Of a DNA stretch of 64,000 nucleotides, positions 12,760-24,674 are shown piece after piece (positions within the stretch are counted from its first letter, which is position 1; each line of letters opens with the position of its first letter). Below the pieces are notes generated by a model. It searched no databases and was not told the DNA's origin. It saw nothing but the letters and a program-made list of their open reading frames with translations. A program made the translations under genes and the position numbers. This DNA is from Siderastrea radians (lineage: Eukaryota > Cnidaria > Anthozoa > Scleractinia > Rhizangiidae). The stretch lies in contig OZ024887.1 of assembly GCA_964017195.1 (NCBI GenBank), forward strand, positions 5,409,959-5,473,958, in the 5' to 3' direction.

Positions 12760-13375
12760 TTGAGAAGGGGAGAGCAAAGCCGCGAATAGCAAGAGTGTGG
12801 GTGATGAAGATCAATCGCACGTTTATGGAGACTCAGGAGGACACAAACATTGCTTTCGCCAGTACATACCGCCTCCTATGCAGGCCACCGTACTAGCGCT
12901 TTCGATCGAAGGCAACTCGTATAGTCACTACGCATTGCAGACCTATTGTCGTCAGCCACGTGACGAAAGTCAAATTCTGCAAAGGACTGGGTACAATTCT
13001 TGCAGTGTTTTCGTTATGGTGCCGAACGCTGTCTTATGTGGAAGCTAGAGGAGACATCTGTAAACTGTATTGCCTGTATAGTTGTCTTTATTGAAGGTAA
13101 GCAAAACATTTAATGACCTTTATAAGGAAATCATACGTAAGCAGCCATCTTGCCATCTTGCCTTTTTAAAAAGTTTCTTTGGCCGCAATTGGAGGTGGGC
13201 CAAACAAAGCACGATATAGGCGATCTGGTGACTGCTATAACGAAAGTGGGGCAAACATGATACAGAATGCACACTGGTGCATATTGAAAAACAGACTTCA
13301 CAATCTGGAACATGCAGAAGTACAACAACCAAACAACACCAACAAGCAACACACAATACCACAGTTAAGCTTTAA
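12760..13375 (+). other. 5' module of unit 2 with a probable noncoding first exon
   Basis: This module matches 39950-40870 (unit 3), and its first part matches 49140-49300. A donor-like AAG|GTAAGC occurs at 13096, and the same site is kept at 40620. In both copies it follows about 150 conserved bases (CTGCAAAGGACTGGGTAC...). I infer a 5' untranslated exon of the zinc-finger gene. No conserved reading frame supports coding. Transcript data would settle this. Confidence 0.35.
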
Positions 13376-16300
13376 GAGCGCCTGTCTGTAAAAATCAGAC
13401 AAAATCAAAATTCCGCGGCAAGGGTGGAAAATTCGATTTCTTTCATATTTTAATGTTAGATAGGTTAAGGTATAACTAAAATCACTGGATACTTTTTTTG
13501 GCAAAATATCCTTTTATTTCAAAGAAAAATGCAAATAACGAACTTCCGTTAAAATCGCCATTTGAAGCAGTAAATTATGACATCAATTTGAGGCGTTCGA
13601 GTGCAAAAACAAATGCCTCTGTCGTCTTTTAAACACTCAATTTTACTTTTGCAATCTCTCAAGAGCTTCAAAACTGATTTTGGTAGAAACTGCGTTGTTC
13701 TTTGTGTTTGAAATAATTTAATTTTGAAAGTATACATTTCTCATCAGGAAAAGTACTTCGTGAATTAAATTATTTTTCACCATGTGCTAAACCTTCAAAT
13801 CGATTCAGCTTCTGGCTGTTGAATTAAGAAAAGATGTTCTCAGGATTGCTGCAAAAATTTCTTTGGGCAAATGATTGAGAGCGACGCGAGAGCTTTTCAA
13901 AGTTCGTTAAAATGCAGGTTGTTTGACCCTTCTTGGCAACATTCCATTCGCGAGTCACGCACATATTTTGATGTGTTTCGACCCATATGAGATCGAAAAC
14001 GTCAAACAGAAAAACAGTTTGAAATGCTCTTACCTCATTTGCTGTAGAGGACAGGTCCAGAGGCCATTTCCGAATGATTCTCTCGCCGTTCGACGTATTT
14101 TGGTCCTGTTGATGCCGTCCAATGAACATCACCAACCCCGGGGGGTGTACTTCCTAGTAATAGGCTAATGGGGATGTGCCGCTGGATGGGGTCGCATTTT
14201 CACGACTGGATTGACTATAATGGGGTTGCATTTTCATTAGGAGCTAATAGAGTTACTAGAATGGGGTCGCACATTTGCGGGATTTCAGGGGTAAGTAAAT
14301 TCCGCAAGTAGGGATTTGGGGTATATTTGCCCAAAAGTGACTAACATGGGGTCTATAATTGGCTACAGAATAGACTATAATGGGGTAGGGGTCTGGAGAG
14401 GCCAGCGGCACATACCCAGCAAAAATTGACCCAAGTACCCCCCCCCCCGGGCCGTTAACTGGGTCAGTGTATAGTAAATGGTCGAACAGCTCAACAACAA
14501 CCTTTCTTCCAAAACGTTCGACATCTTTCTACACTGTGACATCTTACTCAACGGTACAGTTGCTGGTCAGTGTTGCTTAGTTGGCAATACACAAAAAGGT
14601 TTTTTATCACCACATGTCGCCGCTAACATGGCCAGAGTTCTGTCTAGAGCCGCGTCACGCAATGCAAATCATCGGAATGGACATTTTACTAGAGGGTAGG
14701 GGAAGGGCAAAATCTGCTCTGATTCTTTTTAAACGGCTCAGGGTTCGAGAAATGGGAGGAACTAGTAATGGACCAAAAATACGAAACAAAATTAGTGCTA
14801 AATTTAGGCACCTCAGCTTCCCGTGCCAGAATGCAGAAAAAGTAGTCACCCCTCGGCATGAGTTGTAGGCATGCAAATAACAATGTTCGAACACGAATAT
14901 TAGCCAAAAAGGGTACGTGTACTAGCTTAAGTTAAAAGCCTCTTCAAAACGTCGAGTCCAGAACATTAAAATCGTTTTTATCAGGGAAATTGCGATGTGA
15001 CTAACTAGTTTGTGCTTATTGTTTTGGCTTAGAGGGGGGACCTCGGACTTCTGTTTTTCTTTTTCACAAATCATACATATTTACATACATGAATTGCTTC
15101 GTTACACAGAAGACGGTTGTTGTTGGTTCCATTTTCTTGTTGTCGGAGTTTGTGGTTAGAACACCAGACGAATCAAAAGTTTGAAAACAATTGTTCCCTT
15201 ACTTTCATGCACCAAGAATACCCAGGCCCGTAGAAGGGGGAGGGGGGGGGAGGCTCGAGTCCCCAGAAGTTTTGGAAGTTGAAAAAACATTACAATAAAT
15301 GAGCCAAAAAATATATAATTAAAACGAATTAATGTGCAACGAATAGTCTTAAATGCTGATGCTAAAAGTTCCTTTTATTATTTTACAACCTTTAACAGGG
15401 TTTGACATCTGTTGAGTCACTAGCCACCGGGCAAGTGGGCTTCAAAAATCTACTAGCCCACCGCACATTTCAGTCGCCCAGGTTCTTAGCAATGTCTTTC
15501 TTCACCCATATCACCTTGACTTTGGCAGTATAGCTTTACTGTGAAGGACCTTAATGCCTTTAATAGCTAAGCGACTGCTGTGTATTTGCTGCAAGCTTTA
15601 AGCTCATCATGTTGTTTTAAAACAAGTCTAAGGAACAAAACTATTGTTATCTCACCAATCGAGTGATAAAAGTTACGTAATCGTTTACGAGAGTTAGGTA
15701 AAACAGGTCCGAGATTCGTAGCTTGGCTGTCGAAATGTTTCAATTTTAACAAACCTTGTAACTTTAAGGGTACTTTTTTAAAACTGATGCTATAAATCTG
15801 GTGGATGTTGCCAACAACTTTGTCGGCGAAAAAGCAAACAGGAAGCAGCTCAGTTGGCAAATTGTCAACGAAGGATGTCCCAAAAAGGTGTCGTTTTTGA
15901 CGAAATCGACACAAACTGTGGCATTGTGAACAGAGTTAGTATCTATGTGCATGAGTGTGTATTTTGAAGGAGGGGGGGGAAGGCTTTGACCAGGCCAATT
16001 TACTCGCAGCATTTATTTCAGCCTTGGTGCGGGCCTGATACCACAAGTTACAAGTCAGTTTTTACAACGAACGCTTGAATACAATGACGATATGTCCCAG
16101 CCATCGTGCAAAACTTGGAATAGTGTCTAGCAGAAGCTGCAGCACAAGGGGCCGGGTCACGGTAAGGAAGAGGGGAGTGGCCAAAAAGTGAAAGAGGACT
16201 GGGGAAAAAGGGATCTGAAATTATCTTACGCGGGACTGGTTCGCTTGTAAAAGTTGGATCAGGTGAGTTATATATTCGCTTGTGGTCTATCCGAATATTA

Positions 16301-18125
16301 GCCAGGTTATCGATGGAAGCCTCACTCTTCTCTTCGTCCTCATTAAGGTGTATGTAGAACGTGAAAGAGGTAACAGACGTTTAAGGGCAAGATGCTTGAC
16401 GTGTTTCTGTTATGATATCCTCATATCCATTATGATAAGTATGCTGGCCGCTGTGAGAGATCTCGCTCACTGGGAACCTGTCTCAGTAAGATTCGTAAAC
16501 AGAAATTCAGGAACAGAACCTCATTTTTTGTTACCATGGTTACGTGCCATATTTCACAGTCTTCAAACAACACTGGCGTGCTGTTAGAAGCCCCACTCAT
16601 TGGTCAGGACACACTAATGTAGACTAAGTCAAACAGCTGACAAGAGAGCACAGTTAAAAACTTCGATTGCACCCATTTGTTATGAAGAGAGAACCCTTCC
16701 TGTCCAAAACTCCATCCAACCCTTTAACAGCGAGCTGACTTTCACTCTTGATATAACTGTGCCTTGTACCACTCCTGTGCCAGCTGAGAACCAGCAGACT
16801 GACACCAATGATCATAGGTAGAATACCCGCTCGTCAATTAACAAAAGGGAGCCCCTTGTAGTTATAGGTTTCCCCGTATTAAAGTTGGGTCTAGTTAATA
16901 ATAGCGCCACTTCTGTTGTACCACTCACCTGTAACCATGTCTGTAAGCTTGTACGACGGTTGGAATTGCGTTTCAGACTACTAGGCTAGGGTAGCAAATA
17001 CAATTTTTAATGGTTGTAACAACACTGGTAATAAGTAAGAAAGACACACAACGCCATTAAAACCACGAATAATCCCTGCAATTAACACTGTATGTTATTT
17101 TACTTCACCTCAAAGGTTTTGCCCTTCCAATACCCCCTAAAATGCCTTTGATATGCATTGCGTGACAAACCAAATACGCACGCGGCACAATCCACGTTTG
17201 GTCCCAATTTAGCAGTCAAATCTGATAATGCTTTTGTGCACTGAAAACTGAGCAACACTCGTATTAAATCAACTGAACCGTTGAGTAAGATGTCACAGTG
17301 TAGAAAGATGTCGAACGTTTTGGAAGAAAGGTTGTTGTTGAGCTGTTCGACCGTTTACAATACACTGACTCAGTTGGCGGTGTTCATTGGATGGCATCAA
17401 CAGGACCAAAATACGTCGAACGGCAAGAGAATCACTCGGAAATGGCCTCTGGACCTGTCCTCTACAGCAAATGAGGTAAGAGCATTTCGAACTGTTTTTC
17501 TGTTTGACGTTTTCGATCTCATATGGGTCGAAACACATTAAAATATGTGCGTGACTCGCGAATGGAATGTTGCCAAGAAGGGTCAAACAACCTGCATTTT
17601 AACGAACTTTGAAAAGCTCTCGCGTCGCTCTCAATCATTTGCCCAAAGACATTTTTGCAGCAATCCTGAGAACATCTTTTCTTAATTCAACAGCCAGAAG
17701 CTGAATCGATTTGAAGGTTTAGCACATGGTGAAAAATAATTTAATTCACGAAGTACTTTTCCTGATGAGAAATGTATGCTTTCAAAATTAAATTATTTGA
17801 GACACAAAGAACAACGCAGTTTTTACCAAAAATCATTTTTGAAGCTCTTGAGAGATTGCAAAAGTTGATTTGAGTGTTTTAAAGACGACAGAGGGATTTG
17901 TTTTTGCACGCGAACGCCTCAAATTGATGTCATAATTTACTGCTTCAAATGGCGATTTTAACGGAAGTTCGTTATTTGCATTTTTCTTTGAAATAAAAGG
18001 ATATTTTGCCAAAAAAAGTATCCAGTGATTTTAGTTATACCCTAACCTATCTAGCATTAAAATATGAAAGAAATCGAATTTTCCACCCTTGCCGCGTTAT
18101 GTTTGATTTTTACAGACAAGCGCTC
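13376..18125. mobile_element. 4.75-kb long-terminal-inverted-repeat element flanked by TTAA
   Basis: The left arm starts GAGCGCCTGTCTGTAAAAAT at 13376. The right arm ends with its near complement, ...ACAGACAAGCGCTC, at 18125. Arms of about 0.9 kb (about 13376-14600 and 17230-18125) are inverted copies. TTAA flanks both ends (13372-13375 and 18126-18129). Unit 3 lacks the element and reads AGCTTAAGT near 40870. The core (14600-17230) has no recognisable transposase, so it is non-autonomous. TTAA targets are known for piggyBac, but the ends here do not start with the usual CCC, so I leave the family open. Confidence 0.85.
14137..14456. mobile_element. 320-bp element nested in the left arm of the TTAA element
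   Basis: The right arm (17340-17400, complemented) runs on without this sequence, which marks it as an insertion. It starts CCCCGGGGGGTGTACTT and ends AAGTACCCCCCCCCCCGGG, so it has inverted ends. The interior repeats ACTATAATGGGGT-like words. AAC occurs on both sides (14134-14136 and 14457-14459) and could be the target duplication. Confidence 0.7.
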
Positions 18126-18905
18126 TTAATAACTGTATGAAATTATGAAGATTTTGATGTGTGTTCCGTAAACTGCGTATATACAGGTACACCCTATGCT
18201 GAGCAATTCAAGTGCAGACATGTTTAGGAGAAATATGCTTTGTTTACACCTGTTTGCTCTAAACTGAAAAGTGTTTTGGTGCTAGTGCAAACGCCTCGTT
18301 AGTAAGGAATGCCGGAGGCGCTATGTCTGAAATGGGCCCTACCCCAAACATATGTTGTTTGGCGAGCTTATGCTCCCCCCTGACATCCTGTGTTGGCTTG
18401 AGCAAAGCAACAGTGTGGCAAAACATAATTAGAAGAAAAAAAAATAAACAACTTCTTTCCTCTGTCACCATAGGGTAACTTGGACGTAAAGCCATATGTT
18501 TTTACTTAAGAAAAGAAAATAGCTGGTTCATGTAAGTAAAACATCAAATTCAGTACATTGGTACCTGAGTTCGTTGAAATAAGAAATGTGTAATATTGGC
18601 ATGTGTCGTGTTTGAACATTCTTCTACACATTGGTGGGATGGTATAACCACTGCCCTGCTGGGAGACCTCATGGCAAGTTAGGTCATATTTACTAGGTTT
18701 ATATATGACATGCATCCTGCATGCCATTAGGGTGAGCTGGGTGAGCTATGTCAAAAGCTCCACTGCAATGATAAATAAAGAAAGAAACGGATGGTAAATT
18801 CTAAGATAGATCATGAGGTAAGAAAGGTGTAATCATAAGCATTTGGCGATGAAAAAAGTTCAGTGAGTTACTCAAATTAATGCCAGCTAAAATAGCCTAT
18901 ATTGC
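18126..18905. other. Unit 2 flank, conserved with unit 3
   Basis: Matches about 40880-41249 and 41848-42235 in unit 3. The difference between the two is the foldback element in unit 3 (41250-41847). No gene is supported. Confidence 0.55.
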
Positions 18906-20156
18906 GTGGTTCCAGAAAATATCCATACCCCTCCCACGGAAGGTTTTTGGTTTGCATCCCCCCACCCCTCAGGAATTTCCATTCCAAGGGGGTCTTTGAT
19001 GACCCTCCCTCCCCCCAGGAATTTCCACGTTACGCGAACATGGTTTTTATTGTAACATTTACTGTTATAACATCCATTTTCAACATATAACGCTTTGTTA
19101 TTGTTCTATACTATTTGCATGTTTGCTATCGGGTTTGAAATGTTCTGTTTTTCACGAAAATTTGTTTAAACCGAGTGTTGTAACGTTCTCTTAACGTTGG
19201 TGCCAAGGGTTGCCGCGAATAATTTGCGTGCCGAATGCGACGTGAACAACGAAGCCAAAATTTTGAGAATTGAAATTGTGTTTGCCACACTCAAACCTGC
19301 CGTCAAAAGCGAAACTGTTGAATGTAAATTACACTAAAAATCGACGGTTATGATGTTCGAAAGAGAATTAGAGTAAAATAGCGGCTTTTTTCCTGGGATT
19401 ATGCACAAGTGAATTTGCATACCGTGAGTCTAACAAAAATTTGGACAGAGGTATAACAACTCGAACCTTTCTTCCCGCACTTTATCCTTTGTTTAAAACT
19501 GAAATAGTAAATGAAGGTCAAATGGAAACTCAAAGATAATGACAACTGTAAAAGAATTTGTAAGAAATAGCTAATACAGGCTGAACTTTTAGTTTCAGTT
19601 CAAAAACGCATCAAATTTGCATAACGCGTGAAATCTGACCTTTTCAAATTATGAGCGTCACTGTTTATGTAACGCAACAATTCTATCTCGATGATATCCG
19701 GTGAAAAGCGGCTGAAAACCCTTTACTAGATTGTGCGATAAAAATATTTTTGTATTTGTTTAAACAACTTTGGTGTTTAGCGAAAAACGTTCCCATTGAA
19801 TGGATTGAAAACGGTGCAATATTCACCAAAGGCCAAGGAGACACGCAATTTTCCGTAAACGCGAATATGCAAATCAGGTCTACTGAAATTTCATACAAAT
19901 CAAAGTCGCAAAATTTGGCATTTCGGTCAACATATTTGCGTAGTTTTGAAGGTCAAAACAGCCTACGTGAGTATTACTTCGTGCTTGGGATCAATCGTGC
20001 GTTGCTTTCAAATTTTTTGTGTTTCTTCACCCTCTGGAAAAGGAGCCTTCTATGAACCCCCCTCTCCCCTCGGAAATTTCTGCCTTTGAACCCCCCTCCC
20101 CCTCGGAATTTCCCGTGACCTTCCGTGGGGGGGGTATGGATATTTTCTGGAACCAC
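18906..20156. mobile_element. 1.25-kb inverted-repeat element, GTGGTTCCAG family
   Basis: The ends are GTGGTTCCAGAAAATATCCA (18906) and the complement TGGATATTTTCTGGAACCAC (to 20156). The arms are about 38 bp, followed inside by further inverted C-rich words with GGAATTTCC. Units 1 and 3 read straight through (CATGTTGTCAATAACC), which gives an empty site. The core has no recognised protein. Shorter relatives lie at 30303-30466, 53371-53530 and 58796-58986. Confidence 0.85.
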
Positions 20157-21224
20157 ACAATTCGTCAATAACCTTGGCCAATAAAGAATCCTCCATCCTA
20201 TGTTTTTCACCATACCAAAAAATAACCGGACACTTTTCCTGGTGAACAAATACTTGACTTGAAGCAGTGGTATCTCTGTAAATGACAATTATAAATATGG
20301 CTTTGAGTTATAAAATTCTTTACAAGATAACCAGAAATCAACAATTACAATGAATTTTGTCCATTCCCAGATGTTTTTGTATACAGCTTTTTCAAGCATC
20401 ACTCAACATGACGTCCTCCTACCAAAAAGCATCATACAGCAAGACTCCCTCTTTGTCAAACAGCTGTCCAAGTAAATGCCTAAAGATCAAACGTTGTGAG
20501 AAAATCAGTCAACCTTAATGCATCATAGAATTTGACTAAAATACATGCTTCCCAACAGAGCTATAACCCCCAGGGTTGATGAATAAAATCTTGGCTGTCC
20601 CTGGGTTGTGAAAATTGGTTGGCTGAAGTATGGCTGAGATCAGGTATTGAGCAAAAAGAGTTCTTTTAAGACCATGGTTATTGGCTCATCTGTGATTCAA
20701 ATAATTGACCTCCCACTCTACAGTCCTGCAACCTACCGAGTCGGACTGATCCATCCAGGTGCCTTTTTAGGCCATACATACTTGAAACCAGTGTCTGCCT
20801 GAGAGGCTAGTACTTATGAAAATTGAACTTCTTTGTGACCATGAGATGTCTGATAAGACGAGCAGTAGCAGCAAAAAAAGTCATGGTTTCCTTTACATTT
20901 CCTTATTTTTTCTAGTTTTGGGTCCAGGTGGAGTAGCTAGGCCAAGTATAAGACAGAAAATTAATCGTGAACTAAAACTCTTTGTATATTTGTATTCTAG
21001 GATTGTTTTTCACTGCCACAAGAACAGAGACCCATAAAAGATCTCACACTAAAGAAAATCTTTACACGTGCAAAACTAGCAACAAGTGTTTTACCACATC
21101 AAGTTTTTTGAACACAAATGTAAGATTGCACTCTGGAGAGAAGCCTTACACATGTGAAACCTGCACCAAGAGTTTTCTATCAAAACACAAGTTACAAATA
21201 CGTATCGGATGTCACTGTGGAGAG
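20157..21224 (+). other. 5' flank and probable leader of zinc-finger copy 2
   Basis: Block sequence matching 1180-2442 and 42240-43467. The conserved acceptor TTTGTATTCTAG ends at 21000. The matching donor, intact in units 1 and 3 as GATAAG|GTGAG, reads GATAAG|ACGAG at 20858 here, so GT has become AC. From 21001 the finger frame is open but has no ATG until 21225. It encodes two or three degenerate fingers, probably relics of ancestral N-terminal fingers. Confidence 0.5.
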
Positions 21225-23126
21225 ATGCCTTGCAAGTGCAACTGTGGCAGGTGTTTCAGCCAAGCAGGAAATTTTAGGACTCTTGAGAGAACCCACTCTG
21301 GTCAAAAGCCTTACAAATGTAAAACCTGTGACAAATGTTTTAGCCAAGCAGGAAATTTGAAGACTCATGTGAGAACCCACTCTGGTGAAAAACCTTACAA
21401 ATGTAAAACCTGTGACAAGTGCTTCAGCATTTCAGGACGTTTGAGGACTCATGAGAGAACCCACTCTGGTGAAAAGCCTCACAAATTTAAAACCTGTGAC
21501 AGATGTTTCAGTGAAGCAGGAAGTTTGAGGACTCATGAGAGAACCCACTCTGGTGAAAAGCCTTACAAATGTAAAACCTGTGGCAAGTGTTTCAGCATTT
21601 CAGGAAATTTGAGGACTCATGAGAGAACCCACTCTGGTGAAAAGCCTTTCAAATGCAAAACCTGTGACAAGTATTACAGCCAAGCAAGAAATTTGAAGAC
21701 TCATGAGAGAACCCACTCTGGTGAAAAGCCTTACAAATGTAAAACGTGTGACAAATGTTTTAGCCAAAAACATGCTTTGAGGAGTCATGAGAGAACCCAC
21801 TCTGGTGAAAAGCCTTTTAAATGCAAAACCTGTGAGAAGTGTTTCAGCCGAGCAGGACATTTGAGGATTCATGAGAGAACCCACTCTAGTGAAAAGCCTT
21901 ACAAATGCAAAACCTGTGACAAGTGTTTCAGCACTTCAGGAAATTTGAGGAGTCACGAGAGAACCCACTCTGGTGAAAAGCCTTACAAATGTAAAACCTG
22001 TGGCAAGTGTTTCAGACATGCAAGTCACTTGACAACTCATGAGAGAACCCACTCCGGTGAAAAGCCTTACAAATGTAAAACCTGTGACAAGTGTTTCAGC
22101 ATTTCAGGAAATTTGAGGACTCATGAGAGAACCCACTCTGGTGAAAAGCCTTTCAAATGCAAAACCTGTGACAAGTGTTTCAGCCGAACAGATGCTTTGA
22201 GCAGTCATGAGAGAACCCACTCTGGTGATAAGCCTTACAAATGTAAAACCTGTGACAAGTGTTTCAGGAAAGCAGGTCATTTGAGGACTCATGAGAGAAC
22301 CCACTCTGGTGAAAAGCCTTTCAAATGCAAAACCTGTGACAAGTGTTGCAGCACTTCAGGAAATTTGAGGACTCACGCGAGAACCCACTCTGGTGAAAAG
22401 CCTTACAAATGTAAAACCTGTGACAAATGCTTTAGCCAAGCAGGAAATTTGAAGACTCATGTGAGAACCCACTCTGGTGAAAAACCTTACAAATGTAAAA
22501 CCTGTGACAAGTGCTTCAGCATTACAGGACGTTTGAGGACTCATGAGAGAACCCACTCTGGTGAAAAGCCTCACAAATGTAAAACCTGTGACAGATGTTT
22601 CAGTGAAGCAGGAAGTTTGAGGACTCATGAGAGAACCCACTCTGGTGAAAAGCCTTACAAATGTAAAACCTGTGACAAGTGTTTTAGCCAAGCACGGACT
22701 TTGAGGACTCATGAGAGGACTCACTCTGGTGAAAAGCCTTACAAATTTAAAACCTGTGACAAGTATTTCAGCCACGCAGGAACTTTGAGGACTCATGAGA
22801 GATCCCACTCTGGTGAAAAGCCTTACAAATGCAAAGTCTGTGAAAAGGTTTTTAACACATCAAAAGAATTGCACAGACATGGAAGATCCCACACGAGACA
22901 GGAGTCTTGCAAATACAAGCTGCTTATCAAAAAAACCAGTGATCCTCACACAGCTGACAAGAATAATACCAGTGACAACATAGTCACATCATTACCAGCA
23001 TCCTCTTTGCTAGAACCCAAGCCAGAAACTGCTAAGGTTTTATCCTGTTGGATTTGCCAGGAAGATCATCTAAGTGAGTCTCTACTTATTGAACATTATG
23101 AGGATCATATGAGAAACATTTTTTAA
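21225..23126 (+). CDS. C2H2 zinc-finger protein, copy 2 (633 residues)
   Basis: Putative sequence-specific nuclear DNA-binding protein; the target is unknown. I chose ATG 21225 because it is the first ATG in the finger frame after the splice acceptor. Copy 3 starts at the same codon, and both are 633 codons long. One degenerate first finger (last-position histidine replaced) is followed by 19 fingers in a near-fixed frame, CKTCDKCFS-x5-L-x2-H-x3-H, joined by HSGEKP or HSGDKP. After a basic spacer comes an isolated last finger, CWIC...H-x3-H, ending NIF. Two fingers lack the first cysteine (KFKTC), so they may not bind zinc. DNA-reading positions (-1, 2, 3, 6) differ between fingers. One three-finger block (QAGNLKTH, S(I/T)(S/T)GRLRTH, EAGSLRTH) occurs twice. 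There is no KRAB, BTB or SCAN domain. The class is certain; its identity and expression are unknown. Confidence 0.85.
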   Translation: MPCKCNCGRCFSQAGNFRTLERTHSGQKPYKCKTCDKCFSQAGNLKTHVRTHSGEKPYKCKTCDKCFSISGRLRTHERTHSGEKPHKFKTCDRCFSEAGSLRTHERTHSGEKPYKCKTCGKCFSISGNLRTHERTHSGEKPFKCKTCDKYYSQARNLKTHERTHSGEKPYKCKTCDKCFSQKHALRSHERTHSGEKPFKCKTCEKCFSRAGHLRIHERTHSSEKPYKCKTCDKCFSTSGNLRSHERTHSGEKPYKCKTCGKCFRHASHLTTHERTHSGEKPYKCKTCDKCFSISGNLRTHERTHSGEKPFKCKTCDKCFSRTDALSSHERTHSGDKPYKCKTCDKCFRKAGHLRTHERTHSGEKPFKCKTCDKCCSTSGNLRTHARTHSGEKPYKCKTCDKCFSQAGNLKTHVRTHSGEKPYKCKTCDKCFSITGRLRTHERTHSGEKPHKCKTCDRCFSEAGSLRTHERTHSGEKPYKCKTCDKCFSQARTLRTHERTHSGEKPYKFKTCDKYFSHAGTLRTHERSHSGEKPYKCKVCEKVFNTSKELHRHGRSHTRQESCKYKLLIKKTSDPHTADKNNTSDNIVTSLPASSLLEPKPETAKVLSCWICQEDHLSESLLIEHYEDHMRNIF

Positions 23127-24202
23127 CTACACAAATTATGGCCACTAGGGTTTGTGTTGAAGTATTGTTCCTTTTTTAAAATTTGTCTGAAGGGTACATA
23201 CTGGTATTTTGTTCTACACCTAAAGGACTGGTAACATAACTGCCTTATTTTTATTTCAGTTTTTTTTTACTTTTCTCAGATGACTGTTTTTTGCATGCAG
23301 TCGTGAGTTCATTAGTTAAACTGTGCTCCCTTTTTGTTGTTTTATTTCGTCTCTGTTACGCATTGAGTACCAGAACACTTTTCTTGAGCAAACCATATAC
23401 ATAATTTAGCACAAACAGAGGCTGACAAGAATAGACAAATGTTTAAGAGCTGCATGTAAAAGAGTTGCCAAATCTGAGCAAAACTGAAACAATCCTTCCC
23501 TTAAAAAAGTTTTCAAAATCAACATAAGACAGTTATGCTTTTAGCCCTTCAATCATAGCATTTTCACCTGATTTCAACTGTGGAATGTACCAAAGGAACG
23601 TGATAGTGACCAGCACTCCCTTCTTGTTGAGTACTCTTAATAGTTTACCACAGACTGCAAGACAGTCAGTATTTTTTGAGGGATACTGCATGGGCTTGTC
23701 TAACATACAAACCTACATAAGCACCGGGTTAAGTGTGTGGGTGTGGGTGTGGGACTCGGGAGACATCCAAAAACACGATTCTAAGTTTTCCACACAGTGA
23801 GTTTGCTCTGAATTTCCCGTTTCACAAGCAAAGGAAAGTGGGCCATTTCTAAATTGCTTGTGGCCTCTCTTTCAAAGCCAGACCTGGTGCACAACATTTC
23901 ATAGCAATTAGTTTCACTTGCATGAATATGGGAAGTTGTGTTCATATGAACGGCTGGGCACACGGCGTCGGTTTGAAAAAGAGAGCAAAGACATTTCGGA
24001 TGTAACCCTTTCGTGTTTGTAAGGTATGTCACTGTTATCAAATAATGTTCATACTGACTGACTACATGCAATAGTCTTTGTATATATGCAGTCATTTTGA
24101 GGTTCTTCTTTTCCGTGTATCCATCCGTTTGCCGATTCACAACACCTTTAAATCTTTTAAAAGAAAAGCAAAATGTTTTGCTGTCTAATTGCTGACATTT
24201 AT

Positions 24203-24674
24203 TTCTGAAACTCATTAATAATTCATGAAGAAAAACAAAGGAAGTCACTTCCGTGACGGTGATTTGGATACCAGATCTTGACAAGCATAAAATTTTGCTA
24301 ACTTTTGCTTCTCCAAGAATTAAGAATGGTTTAAAAGTATCAGGGATCCAAACACCTTGAAGTCGGTTAAAAAAAAACTCGGCTGTGGCTGGTTTTTTTG
24401 ACCCACTTCTCAGTGTTTGGAAGTAAACAATCAAACACGAGAAAGAGTGTTTCATCAAGATATCCAAACACCGAGAAGTGGGTTGAAAAAACGAGGCGCA
24501 GCCAAGTTTTCTTTAACCGATTTCGAGGTGTTTCACAATTCTTGGAGACATTCAAAGCAAAAGTTCGCAAATTTTATGCTAATCAAGATCCGGTATCCAA
24601 GCTTCCATCACGTTAGTGATTTCCTTTTCAGTCCTTTGTTACCTTTTTCTGGAATATTAATGACTTTAGGAAAT
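24203..24674. repeat. Foldback element, unit 2 copy
   Basis: Inverted arms pair GATCTTGACAAGCATAAAAT (about 24276) with ATTTTATGCTAATCAAGATC (about 24574), and CTCGGCTGTGGC with GCGCAGCCAAG closer in. It is homologous to 5031-5404 and about 46821-47302. Confidence 0.7.

Noticed and set aside
19750..20055. 101-codon open frame in the 18906 element as a transposase piece
   Set aside because: No catalytic motif or recognised family. It runs into the C/G-rich terminal arm.
21225..23126. CRISPR-like regularity (84-bp period, near-identical units)
   Set aside because: The period encodes 28-residue zinc fingers in frame with linker codons. The context is eukaryotic and no cas genes are present.
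23781..24467. 228-codon minus-strand open frame, partly echoed at 4684-5070 and 46401-46664
   Set aside because: The three copies differ by frame-changing indels in the middle and end at different places. Part of it lies in the foldback. No domain is recognised.
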